Positions 41,644 to 50,271 of a stretch of DNA of 64,000 nt are shown one piece after another. The notes beneath the pieces are model-generated. The model searched no databases. It saw nothing but the letters and a program-made list of their open reading frames with translations, and was not told where the DNA came from. Both the position numbers and the translations under genes were made by a program. Source of the stretch: Mesorhizobium sp. B2-3-4 (lineage in GTDB: Bacteria; Pseudomonadota; Alphaproteobacteria; Rhizobiales; Rhizobiaceae). The stretch covers positions 124,001 through 188,000 of the forward strand of contig NZ_VFVY01000006.1 of assembly GCF_006442315.1 (NCBI RefSeq). The letters run 5' to 3'. How positions within the stretch are numbered: position 1 is the first letter of the stretch; every line of letters starts with the position of its first letter.

Positions 41644-42930
41644 GTGGACCAGATTGTCAATCTGCCAAAGACGGAATCGGATTCCGCCATCGAGACGGCA
41701 CTGGGTCTCGACCAGACCGGCCGGCGCAGGACACGCCGGCGTGGCTGGCTCTATGCGTTGCTGACCCTCATCGTGCTGGCCGCGGGCCTTGGCTTCTATC
41801 AATGGTATGCGGGCACGCCGGCCAGGATCGACTACACCACGGTGCCGGCCGCCAAGGCCGACCTCACCGTCCAGGTGTCGGCGACCGGAACGCTGCAGCC
41901 CCTCACCCAGGTCGACATATCGAGCCAGCTTTCCGGCATCATCCGCTCGGTCGCGGTCAACGAGAACCAGCAGGTGAAGAAGGGCGATGTGCTGGCCGCG
42001 CTCGACACCGCCAAGCTGCAGGTCCAGATCGAGCGGGCCGAGGCATCCGCGAAAGGGGCGGCTGCCAATGTCGAGGATGCCACGGTGACGCTGGCCGAGA
42101 ATGAAAGCGCGCTTGTCCGCGCTGCCGCCCTCACCAAGCGCGGCATGGCGACTGACCAGTCGCTGGAGGCCGCGACCGCGACGCGCGACCGCGCCAAGGC
42201 GGCGCTCGACAGCGCCGAGGCCAATCTCGCCATCGCCAATGCGGATTTGAAGTCGCAGCAGACCGACCTTGCCAACAGCACCATCTACGCGCCGATCGAC
42301 GGCATCGTGCTGACCCGTTCGGTCGATCCCGGCCAGACGGTGGCCTCGTCGCTGCAGGCGCCGGTTCTGTTCGTCATCGCCGCTGATCTCAGGAACATGG
42401 AACTGGTGGCCGCCGTCGACGAAGCCGATATCGGCGCGGTCAAACCGGGCCAGCATGCCCGCTTTACCGTCGATGCATTCCCGGACCGGCCATTCGATGC
42501 CGAGATCCGCGATATTTCCTATGCCTCGGTCACCACCGATGGCGTCGTCACCTACAATGCGCGGCTTGAAGTCGACAACAACGAGCTTCTGCTGCGCCCC
42601 GGCATGACCGCCACCGTTTCGGTCGTCACCAAGGAGGCCAAGGGCGTGCTGACCGTGCCCTCTTCCGCCTTCCGCTATCGCCCCGCGCAGCAAGCGGCGC
42701 GCGGCTGGAGCTTCAGCGACCTGTTCACCGGCCGCATGGGGCGCGGCAACCGCCAGCGCCAGCCCGCGAAAGCACCGACCGACGGCTCGCGCACACTCTA
42801 TGTGCTGGAGAACGGACGGCCGCATCCCGTCAACGTCAAGATCGGCTCCACCGACGGCGAACTGACCGAGATCACCTCCGGCCTGGACGAAGGCGCTGAA
42901 GTCATCACTGCTTCTCAGCAGCGGAGCTGA
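41644..42930 (+). CDS. MacA-like periplasmic adaptor of an ABC efflux system
   Basis: A 428-residue membrane-fusion protein. A membrane helix at about residues 35-57 (WLYALLTLIVLAAGLGFYQW) anchors it. A lipoyl/HlyD-type domain with LSGIIRSVAVNENQQVKKGDVLAALD, a coiled-coil hairpin rich in Ala/Glu, and a beta-barrel domain follow. The start is a GTG. It lies 4 nt before the ATPase gene in a three-gene set, so it probably bridges the inner-membrane ABC transporter to an outer-membrane channel encoded elsewhere. Confidence 0.9.
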   Translation: MDQIVNLPKTESDSAIETALGLDQTGRRRTRRRGWLYALLTLIVLAAGLGFYQWYAGTPARIDYTTVPAAKADLTVQVSATGTLQPLTQVDISSQLSGIIRSVAVNENQQVKKGDVLAALDTAKLQVQIERAEASAKGAAANVEDATVTLAENESALVRAAALTKRGMATDQSLEAATATRDRAKAALDSAEANLAIANADLKSQQTDLANSTIYAPIDGIVLTRSVDPGQTVASSLQAPVLFVIAADLRNMELVAAVDEADIGAVKPGQHARFTVDAFPDRPFDAEIRDISYASVTTDGVVTYNARLEVDNNELLLRPGMTATVSVVTKEAKGVLTVPSSAFRYRPAQQAARGWSFSDLFTGRMGRGNRQRQPAKAPTDGSRTLYVLENGRPHPVNVKIGSTDGELTEITSGLDEGAEVITASQQRS

Positions 42931-42934
42931 CGCC

Positions 42935-43642
42935 GTGGCCGCCGGCGCGCCCCTCATCACCTTCGACACGGTCTGGAAAAGCTATGGCCAGGGCGAAGCC
43001 AAGGTGCACGCGCTGGCCGGCGTCGACCTCGCCATCCGGCGCGGCGAATTCGTCGCCATCATGGGTCCATCGGGCTCCGGCAAGTCGACGGCGATGAACA
43101 TCATCGGCTGCCTCGACACTCCGACCGCCGGAACCTATTCCTTCATGGGCGTGGATGCCGGGCGGCTCGACCGCAACCGCCGCGCCATGCTGCGCAACCT
43201 CTATGTCGGTTTCGTCTTCCAGGGGTATAATCTTCTGGCGCGCACCACGGCGGCGGAAAATGTCGAACTGCCGCTGATCTATCGCGGCGTCGCCGCCCGC
43301 GAGCGCCGTGATCTTGCCATGCAGGCGCTGGCCGAGGTCGGCCTCGTCGGCCGCGAGCATCACACCCCGGCCGAGCTTTCCGGCGGCCAGCAGCAGCGCG
43401 TGGCGATCGCACGCGCCATCGTCACCAGGCCGACGCTGCTTGTCGCCGACGAGCCGACCGGCAATCTCGACACCGCCCGTACGCACGAGATCATGGAGTT
43501 GCTGACGCGGCTGAACCGCGATCTCGGGCTGACCATCACCATGGTTACACACGAGGCCGACGTCGCCGAATACGCCGAGCGCACCATCCGCTTCCTCGAC
43601 GGCCACGTCGCCTCCGACACGTTGAAGCTGGAGACGGCGTAA
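42935..43642 (+). CDS. MacB-type ABC transporter ATP-binding protein
   Basis: A 235-residue ATPase of the LolD/MacB class. Walker A GPSGSGKST, Q-loop FVFQGYNL, signature LSGGQQQRVAIARAI, Walker B LLVADEPTGNLD and switch His VTHEAD are all intact. The start is a GTG. In E. coli MacB the ATPase and permease are fused; here they are separate genes with 2 nt between them. Confidence 0.94.
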   Translation: MAAGAPLITFDTVWKSYGQGEAKVHALAGVDLAIRRGEFVAIMGPSGSGKSTAMNIIGCLDTPTAGTYSFMGVDAGRLDRNRRAMLRNLYVGFVFQGYNLLARTTAAENVELPLIYRGVAARERRDLAMQALAEVGLVGREHHTPAELSGGQQQRVAIARAIVTRPTLLVADEPTGNLDTARTHEIMELLTRLNRDLGLTITMVTHEADVAEYAERTIRFLDGHVASDTLKLETA

Positions 43643-43644
43643 CC

Positions 43645-44862
43645 ATGATCTGGGAAACCGTCCGCCTGTCACTGCGTTCAATCCGCCGCAACGTGCTGCG
43701 CTCGTTCCTGACCTTGCTCGGCATCGTCATCGGCGTCGCCGCAGTCATTGCGATGCTCACCATCGGCTCCGGCACCACGCAGAAGGTCAAGGCCGACATC
43801 TCCAAGCTCGGCAGCAACCTGCTGGTCGTGCGCGCCGGCCGCCCTGCCGGCCCCGGTGGTCCAGGCGGGCTCGACCAGGCCGTGCGCCCGCTCGCCGAAA
43901 AGGACCTGGCCGCGCTGGTTGCTCATCTCACCGGCGCGCGCGCCATCGCGCCGGCGGCGCAGAAGCAGGTCCGCGTCATCTTCGGCACCGAGAGCCTGAC
44001 CTCGGGAGTGACCGGCACCGACAGCGCCTATCTGGACGCGCGCGACTGGAAACTGGTCTCCGGTCGCCCGTTCAGTGATTCCGAAACCCGCTCGGGCACC
44101 GGCGTCTGCCTGATCGGCGAGACGGTGCGCCAGCAGTTCTTCGGCGCCGGCGACCCGGAAGGCGAGATCATCCGTGTCAACCGCACCTCCTGCAGGATCA
44201 TCGGCCTGCTCGAGCCGAAGGGCTATACCGGTTTCGGCCAGGACCAGGACAATGTCGTGCTGATGCCGCTCGCCGCCTATCAGCGCCGCGTCGCCGGCAA
44301 CCGCGACATCGACAACATCTACATCGCCGCCGACGACCGCACGCCGACCACCGAACTGCAGCCGCGCGTCGAGGATATTTTACGTGACGCGCGCCGAATT
44401 ACGCCCGACCGCGAGAGCGATTTCGGCATCCGCGACATGACCCAGATCGCCGACGCCATGGCCAGCGCCACCACCACCATGACCGGCATGCTGGGTGCGG
44501 TCGCCGGCGTCAGCCTCCTGGTCGGCGGCATCGGCATCATGAACATCATGCTGGTGTCGGTCACCGAGCGCACCCGCGAAATCGGCATTCGGCTCGCCAT
44601 CGGCGCGCATGAAAAACACATCCTCATCCAGTTCCTGGTCGAGGCGACGGTGCTGTCGTTGCTTGGCGGCATCATCGGCATCCTGATCGGGCTGGGGCTG
44701 GCCGGCCTCGCGTCGGTCACACTGACCATACCGTTCGCGCCGAGCCCAGCGGTCATCCTGCTCGCCGTCGGCTTCTCGGCGCTGATCGGTATGGTGTTCG
44801 GCTTCTTTCCCGCCCTGCGGGGCGCCCGCCTCGATCCGATCGACGCGTTGCGGCACGAATAA
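43645..44862 (+). CDS. MacB-type ABC transporter permease (FtsX-like)
   Basis: A 405-residue permease with one N-terminal membrane helix (about residues 20-43, FLTLLGIVIGVAAVIAMLTI), a large periplasmic MacB_PCD domain (about 50-280) and three C-terminal helices of an FtsX domain containing GGIGIMNIMLVSVTERTREIGIRLAIGA. It forms a mechanotransmission-type exporter with the two preceding genes. The substrate could be a macrolide-like compound, a peptide or a lipoprotein, which the sequence does not decide. Confidence 0.93.
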   Translation: MIWETVRLSLRSIRRNVLRSFLTLLGIVIGVAAVIAMLTIGSGTTQKVKADISKLGSNLLVVRAGRPAGPGGPGGLDQAVRPLAEKDLAALVAHLTGARAIAPAAQKQVRVIFGTESLTSGVTGTDSAYLDARDWKLVSGRPFSDSETRSGTGVCLIGETVRQQFFGAGDPEGEIIRVNRTSCRIIGLLEPKGYTGFGQDQDNVVLMPLAAYQRRVAGNRDIDNIYIAADDRTPTTELQPRVEDILRDARRITPDRESDFGIRDMTQIADAMASATTTMTGMLGAVAGVSLLVGGIGIMNIMLVSVTERTREIGIRLAIGAHEKHILIQFLVEATVLSLLGGIIGILIGLGLAGLASVTLTIPFAPSPAVILLAVGFSALIGMVFGFFPALRGARLDPIDALRHE

Positions 44863-44896
44863 AGCAGGCTTCGTCGCCTGCCCGCGGCGGCCCGCC

Positions 44897-45748
44897 TCAG
44901 TGGCCGCTGGCGCCGGCGGGGAAGGATTTGTCGGCGAGGCAGGCATCCATCCAACCGGCATCGGCGACGGTTTCGGACGCTTCAGGGTCAAGCTTCAGCT
45001 CTGGCTTGCCCGGCGCATCGTCCTTGCCGGCATTCATGTCCCAGCCGCCGTCGGCCGCGGCCTTGTCGACAGTCTCGTCGGGGCAGGTCTTGACGTCATT
45101 GCCGAAGCCGCATTTCGCCCGCGCCTGCGCGCGCCCATCGACGATATCGGCGACAATGCGCGTGGTCTGCGACGTGTAGGAGGCAAAGTCGGTGCTCTCG
45201 CTGCAGACCCTGTCGCCGTTCTGGCGGCTCATGCTGCCGAAGCAGTTGTAGGTATAGTCGTTGGGATGCTGCCGGTCGGGGATGAAATAGCAGCTGCTTG
45301 AAAATCCGGCCCACGGTCCTTTACCGCTTGGCCCAAGCGCCTTGCGCTGCGCCAGCGCGCCGGCCACGAAGGCGGGTTTACCGCCGGCGGTCTTCTTCAG
45401 GAAGCTGGTGCGCTCCCGGGTCACGCGGGTGAGGACATCGGCCCAGCTCGGCGGCGTCGAATCGTCATCGGTACCCGAGCCTTCGAGGGTCGCCGGGTCA
45501 TTGATGCCGCTGTCCCGCGCCTTGATCCAACGGCGCTGGCTCTCGATCAGGGCCGCGTGGATTTCAGGATCGTCGAGCGTGCGCAACAATTTCGTATAGG
45601 CCGCGCTCATGTCCTCGTCGGCGCGGCGCAGGGCCTTGCTGCCGCAGATCTGATGTTCGACGTCCGAGCTTGCCTTGGCGCAGTCGAACGCGAAGGCCGG
45701 CGCCGTCAGGCCAAACACCGCGGCGGTGGCAAGTATAAGCGATTTCAT
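44897..45748 (-). CDS. Secreted LprI-like (DUF1311) protein
   Basis: A 283-residue protein with a signal peptide (MKSLILATAAVFGLTAPAFA, cleavage after residue 20). Residues 21-110 form an LprI/DUF1311-type domain with FDCAKASSDVEHQICGSKALRRADEDMSAAYTKLL and a QRRWIKARD motif; this family includes lysozyme-inhibitor-like proteins. The C-terminal part has several Cys residues and no recognisable domain. It is convergent with the ABC efflux genes. The inhibitor role is only a family-level suggestion. Confidence 0.85.
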   Translation of the reverse strand: MKSLILATAAVFGLTAPAFAFDCAKASSDVEHQICGSKALRRADEDMSAAYTKLLRTLDDPEIHAALIESQRRWIKARDSGINDPATLEGSGTDDDSTPPSWADVLTRVTRERTSFLKKTAGGKPAFVAGALAQRKALGPSGKGPWAGFSSSCYFIPDRQHPNDYTYNCFGSMSRQNGDRVCSESTDFASYTSQTTRIVADIVDGRAQARAKCGFGNDVKTCPDETVDKAAADGGWDMNAGKDDAPGKPELKLDPEASETVADAGWMDACLADKSFPAGASGH

Positions 45749-45885
45749 GGATGGATCCTGCAATCAGAAGGCGAAGAGCGGTGTTTCATATTCGTCCTCG
45801 CCCGGCAACTCACAGGATGCAACTCGGCCAGTGGCCTGCTATCCAGAACGGCATCGATTCCGGCGCGCCAAGCAAGGACAATCAG

Positions 45886-46131
45886 ATGAGCCGCAAAAAA
45901 CGTGTCTTGATTGTATTCGTGGTCATCGAAGCCGCGCTCGCCGGCATCTGGTGGTGGCTCGCCCGCTACGGCATGGCCAACCCCGATCGCGTCACATCGG
46001 ACTTCCAGGCCGTCGTCGGCCAGACGCTGGGAGCGGCCATGGGCGGGTTGCTGGGCATCGGCCTCATCCTGTTCCTTGCCGCCGCGCGCAATGATCGCAA
46101 GGCGGCACAGGCCAGCACGCCGCACCGGTAA
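45886..46131 (+). CDS. Small two-helix membrane protein
   Basis: An 81-residue protein with a positively charged start (MSRKKR), a first hydrophobic helix (VLIVFVVIEAALAGIWWWLA) and a second (LGAAMGGLLGIGLILFLAAA), ending in a polar tail. The family is not recognised. It is divergent from the LprI-like gene and convergent with the antiporter gene at 46155. Confidence 0.65.
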   Translation: MSRKKRVLIVFVVIEAALAGIWWWLARYGMANPDRVTSDFQAVVGQTLGAAMGGLLGIGLILFLAAARNDRKAAQASTPHR

Positions 46132-46154
46132 GGACTGGTGAAACCGGGCACGCG

Positions 46155-47417
46155 CTACACGCTGGCCGGGTCCGTCGTCCTGCCGATCACCCATTTCATT
46201 GTCAGCCCCTGCACGATGATCGAGAAGATCACCACCGCGTAGGTCGCCGTCAGCAGCACCGGTTTTGCCGCGCTGTCCGGCAAGGACAGGGCCAGCGCCA
46301 CTGAAACCCCGCCGCGCAGGCCGCCCCAGGTCAACACGGGAATAGACCCGGCTGAGAAAGTCTGGCGTATGGCCAGCAGCGAGATCGGGATCCAGACCGA
46401 GGCCAAGCGCCCGGCCAGCACGATCGGGATCGCGATCAGCACGATCCAGCCATGCGAGGGATCGAACGACAGCACCAGCACTTCCAGCCCCAGTAGCAGG
46501 AACAGGACGGAATTCAGCATCTCGTCGACCACCTCCCAGAAGGCGAAGAGATAATCCTCGACCGTCTCGCTCATCGCATGTTCGGCGCCATGATTGCCGA
46601 TCAACAGACCCGCGACGACCACGGCGATCGGCCCTGAGAGGTGAAGCCGGTTGCACAGCGTGTAGGTTGCGATGCAGACGGCCAGCGAGATCAGGATCTC
46701 GACGATATGGTCGTCAACCGCCAGCATGGCGCGATAGGCGATCCAGCCCGTGGCCAAGCCGAACAGCGCGCCGCCCAGCCCATCACGCAGCAGCAATTCG
46801 CCGATATCCCAAAGATCGGGGCGATGCTGTCCCGTGGTCGCGACCGCCACTGCCAGAAGCACGCCGAACGCGACCACCGCGACGCCGTCATTGAACAAGG
46901 ATTCACCGGCGATCTTGGCTTTGATCGATTCCGGCAGGTTGATGGATTTGAGCAGGCCGAGCACCGCGACCGGATCGGTCGGCGAGATCAGCGCGCCGAA
47001 CACCAGCGCCCATGGCAGTGGAACGGTGAAACCCAGCGCGCCGGCGGCAAGCCACAGCGCCACGCCGACCACCGCCGTCGAGATGACGACGCCGATGCTG
47101 GCCATCAGCGTGATCGCCCATTTCTGCCCCTTGAGCAGGTTGAAATCGACATGCAGGGCGCCGGCGAACAGGAGCAGGGACAGCATGCCGTTCATGATCG
47201 CCGACGTGAAATCGATCTCCTGCATCACGCTTTGCAGCGTGGCGGTGATGCCGAGGCCGGGCGCGATCTTCTGCAAGGCAAGCAACAGCAGCGAGGCCGC
47301 CAGCGCCATGATCAACAAGCCGATCGTGTGCGGAAGTTTGAGGAACCGCAGGTTCAGCCAGCCGAACAGCGCCGATAGCGTCAACAGCAGTGCTGCGATT
47401 TCAAAGACTGACAGCAT
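46155..47417 (-). CDS. CPA1 family sodium/proton antiporter
   Basis: A 420-residue polytopic carrier with about 12 hydrophobic helices. The family motifs are visible: the Asp-containing segment SPTDPVAVLGLLKSI, the GESLFNDGVAVVAFGVL segment with the essential ND pair, and a later Arg-containing helix TWGGLRGGVSVALAL. There is no long cytoplasmic tail, so it resembles short NhaP-type exchangers. Likely role: pH or Na+ homeostasis at the inner membrane. Confidence 0.92.
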   Translation of the reverse strand: MLSVFEIAALLLTLSALFGWLNLRFLKLPHTIGLLIMALAASLLLLALQKIAPGLGITATLQSVMQEIDFTSAIMNGMLSLLLFAGALHVDFNLLKGQKWAITLMASIGVVISTAVVGVALWLAAGALGFTVPLPWALVFGALISPTDPVAVLGLLKSINLPESIKAKIAGESLFNDGVAVVAFGVLLAVAVATTGQHRPDLWDIGELLLRDGLGGALFGLATGWIAYRAMLAVDDHIVEILISLAVCIATYTLCNRLHLSGPIAVVVAGLLIGNHGAEHAMSETVEDYLFAFWEVVDEMLNSVLFLLLGLEVLVLSFDPSHGWIVLIAIPIVLAGRLASVWIPISLLAIRQTFSAGSIPVLTWGGLRGGVSVALALSLPDSAAKPVLLTATYAVVIFSIIVQGLTMKWVIGRTTDPASV

Positions 47418-47500
47418 GCGGCCCCCGCCGATTCGTCAAACCATAACGGATTCTAAAAGCCTGCGACGCGAAACGGCAACCGGGTGGGCGCCAAAATGAG

Positions 47501-48211
47501 CTAGTCCGCGAAATGCCACTCGACCAGCGGCTTCATGTGCGGCGACAGGCCATCCGGCAGGTCGCCGGCATGGCGGATGATCACCGGCCCCTCGATCTCC
47601 GGGTCGGCTTCGGTGGCGACGAAGGCCGCTATCCGGCGCGCGATCTCATCGGCCGGCGCATCGACATGATAGCGGCGGAAGATGACGGTGCCGCTTGCGC
47701 TCGACAGCGCGTGCCAGCGCACACCGCGCCTGGCATCCGACAGGTCGAGGCCGGTTTCCTCCCGCACCTCGCGGATCATGTTGAAATCGACATCGACAAG
47801 GCCGTCGCGGAAGTCGGCCGGCTCGAACGAGCCGGCGGCGAAATAGACACGGCCGGCATTGACGGTTCGCGGCCCCATGCGGATCGCCACCAGCGCATTG
47901 TCGCCGGCCACCAGCACGGCATGGCCATAGACATGCTCGGCGCCCGAATTCTCGCGCCGCTTCCGCCACAGCATGAAGGTCGAGTAGTTGACCGCATGGC
48001 AGCGGCCGATAAGGCTGCGGTCGCGATAGGCAAGTTGCGAAAGCAGCACCACCGTGCCGTCGAAAAGCGCCGGATTGGCAGCGATCTCATGGCGCCAGTT
48101 CACGGCGATCGCCTCTGCATTGTCCACCGCGAAGGGATGCGGGCCGGGATCGAGGCGGACATCGATGGCATCGACCGGCAGGATGACGTTGCGCGGAAGG
48201 TCAAAACTCAT
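47501..48211 (-). CDS. NUDIX-domain protein
   Basis: A 236-residue protein with a NUDIX box in its C-terminal half: AAGSFEPADFR ... NMIREVREETGLDL, where the REVREETGL core matches REUxEExGU. The N-terminal half (residues 1-110) is family-specific and has no recognised domain. It lies 6 nt downstream of the endonuclease/exonuclease/phosphatase gene, so they are probably co-transcribed. The substrate is unknown. Confidence 0.85.
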   Translation of the reverse strand: MSFDLPRNVILPVDAIDVRLDPGPHPFAVDNAEAIAVNWRHEIAANPALFDGTVVLLSQLAYRDRSLIGRCHAVNYSTFMLWRKRRENSGAEHVYGHAVLVAGDNALVAIRMGPRTVNAGRVYFAAGSFEPADFRDGLVDVDFNMIREVREETGLDLSDARRGVRWHALSSASGTVIFRRYHVDAPADEIARRIAAFVATEADPEIEGPVIIRHAGDLPDGLSPHMKPLVEWHFAD

Positions 48212-48217
48212 ATCGGC

Positions 48218-49330
48218 TCAGGCCATATCCAGCGTGATCGCCACCGGGCAATGATCCGAAGCCTTGGGCCTGTCCCAGCCGGCGCGCGGGAAGCGCTCGA
48301 CTTCCTGGCCCGCTGGAAAGATCGTGCGCCATGGCTGGCCGTTGCGGATGATGTCGGGAACCGCGGTGGCATTTTTTGCCGCCAGTCCCCTGGAAAGCAG
48401 GATATAGTCGAGCTGGCAGAGATGCCGCTCTCCAGGTCCGCGCGTGTGGTAGAAAGTCCAGCGGTTCATTTCCGGCCGCCGCTCAACGACATTTTCGCAG
48501 AAGCCGCCTGATGTCAGCACATTGATGCAGGACAGGGTCTCGTCGACCACCTCGAAACGGTAGCCGTCGACATCGTCGCCGGCGATCTTCACGCGCTGAC
48601 GGTAATCGTTCATGTCGCCGCAGATCGCCCAGCGCTTGTCGGCCGCATGCTCTGCGCCGAAGCGCTCCTCGATGATGCGCCGCACGGCCTGCGCTTCCGC
48701 GACCCGCACCGGCATTGTCGCTTCACGCCCGTCGAGCCCGTTGCGGGGCGAGCCCATCGACTTGAAGTGCACGAGGTAGAGAGTCATCGGCGCGCCGCCC
48801 ACCTTGATGTCGACTTCCAGGCAGTCGCGCCGGAAGATGCGTTCATTGGCCTGGTTGCCGAGCGCCGCCAGTTCAGGCGTATGCAACCCGAACTGCTCGT
48901 AGGTGACATAGGCGTGGCTGGTCATGCGCACGAATTCGATCGGCTGTCCCTGCGCGGTCTCGCTGCGCATCATCACGGCGACATCGATGCCGCGCGAATC
49001 ATTGCCCGACGTGGTGTATTTCTGCCGGTAGCCCTGCCCCACCATCTTGAACAGATATCCGTATTCGAAGGCCTTCAGGGCCTCGATATTGTCGACCTCC
49101 TGCATGCAGATAATGTCGGCACGGGTCGCGGCGATGGCCAGCGCGGTCAGTTGGCGCGTGTCGTCGGACTGCGCGATGGCGCGGGCCTGCTCCAGCATCC
49201 TGTATTCGGCCTCGCTCTGGATATCGAACAGCGCCAGCGTTCGATCCTCGTTGAGCTGGTTGCGATAGCCGGAAAAATCGAACCTGTTCATCAGGTTCTC
49301 GACATTGAAGGTGGCAAGGCGCAGCGACAT
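48218..49330 (-). CDS. Endonuclease/exonuclease/phosphatase family protein
   Basis: A 370-residue EEP-fold protein. The metal Glu/Asn motifs are seen in ATFNVENLMNRF and ICMQEVDNIEAL, then VHFKSMGS, ICGDMNDYRQR with the catalytic Asp/Asn, and the terminal ASDHCPVAITLDM. The ATG at 49330 (MSLRLATFNVENL) is chosen over an upstream in-frame region with no family similarity. No signal peptide is present, so it acts in the cytoplasm. It could cleave nucleic acid or phosphoesters; the substrate is not evident. Confidence 0.9.
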   Translation of the reverse strand: MSLRLATFNVENLMNRFDFSGYRNQLNEDRTLALFDIQSEAEYRMLEQARAIAQSDDTRQLTALAIAATRADIICMQEVDNIEALKAFEYGYLFKMVGQGYRQKYTTSGNDSRGIDVAVMMRSETAQGQPIEFVRMTSHAYVTYEQFGLHTPELAALGNQANERIFRRDCLEVDIKVGGAPMTLYLVHFKSMGSPRNGLDGREATMPVRVAEAQAVRRIIEERFGAEHAADKRWAICGDMNDYRQRVKIAGDDVDGYRFEVVDETLSCINVLTSGGFCENVVERRPEMNRWTFYHTRGPGERHLCQLDYILLSRGLAAKNATAVPDIIRNGQPWRTIFPAGQEVERFPRAGWDRPKASDHCPVAITLDMA

Positions 49331-49521
49331 GGCTGACCTTTGCCTGCAAGAGCGCCGGAAGACAAGGTCGCAGGGCCACAAGCAGGGATCGTTTGGTCCT
49401 GGTCGCGTTCGCGCCATGGTTGACGGAACCTTTCCGTTCATCCGCCGTTCAGACGCAAAGATCCACAGTAGGCCCATTCCCAGGGTAGGCGTGGGGCCTG
49501 TATCTCTTGGAGAGTGCAAAG

Positions 49522-50091
49522 ATGAATTCGCTCTTTTCTTCCACCATCAAGTCCGGGCTGATTGCGCTCGGCATTGTCGCCGGCATCACGGCGCCCTCCG
49601 CCGCTGGTCCGATCCTGCAGCCGGACCTCTCGATCCCGGCCAGCACGGCCGCGCCGACGGTCACCCCGGTCCGCGACGGCTGGGCCGGCGGCAACAACAA
49701 TGGCGACAATTGGAGATGGCGCCGGTCGGGCAACTGGAACGGACACCACTGGAATGGCGGTCGCAACTGGAACGGTGGCCGCAACTGGAACCGCGGCGAC
49801 AACTGGCGCTGGCGCCACGGCCGCCGCCACTATCATGGCGGCTATTACGATGACGGCGCCGCCGCCGTGCTGGGTCTTGGCCTGGGGCTCGGCCTCGGCA
49901 GCATGTACAACAACAACTACTATAACGACGACTACTATGCGCCGCCGCCGCGCCGCTACTACCGCGCCGGCCGGTTGTCGAACGCCCATGTGCAATGGTG
50001 CTACAACCGTTACCGTTCGTACCGGTCCTGGGACAACACCTTCCAGCCCTATAACGGCCCGCGCCAGCAGTGCTATTCGCCCTATAGCTGA
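49522..50091 (+). CDS. BA14K family exported protein
   Basis: A 189-residue protein with a signal peptide (about residues 1-28, ending TAPSAAG). A central low-complexity stretch of NWNGG/NWRWR repeats (about 60-115) and a Gly/Tyr/Asn-rich region follow. The C-terminal BA14K motif is [21 protein letters not shown] ... QCYSPYS. The family was named for an immunoreactive Brucella protein with lectin-like properties and is widespread in Rhizobiales. A strong terminator follows directly. Confidence 0.9.
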   Translation: MNSLFSSTIKSGLIALGIVAGITAPSAAGPILQPDLSIPASTAAPTVTPVRDGWAGGNNNGDNWRWRRSGNWNGHHWNGGRNWNGGRNWNRGDNWRWRHGRRHYHGGYYDDGAAAVLGLGLGLGLGSMYNNNYYNDDYYAPPPRRYYRAGRLSNAHVQWCYNRYRSYRSWDNTFQPYNGPRQQCYSPYS

Positions 50092-50107
50092 GCGTTAGCC
50101 GATCGAA

Positions 50108-50148
50108 AAATGAAAAACGGCGCTGCAACGCGGCGCCGTTTTTCATTT
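50108..50148 (+). terminator. Rho-independent terminator after the BA14K gene
   Basis: Perfect 16-nt arms AAATGAAAAACGGCGC (50108-50123) and GCGCCGTTTTTCATTT (50133-50148) flank a 9-nt loop, with a GC-rich core followed by TTTTTCATTT. It begins 17 nt after the BA14K stop codon. Confidence 0.9.
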
Positions 50149-50271
50149 GGCATCCGGTTCGAAAGAGCTTGCGTGCCCGGCGACAGTGACAGCCGGCGGC
50201 GCACTTAACTTTTCTTGCCGATACAACTATCATTACTCCCGCGAGACTTCGTTGCTTGGGGGAAAAGCGGG

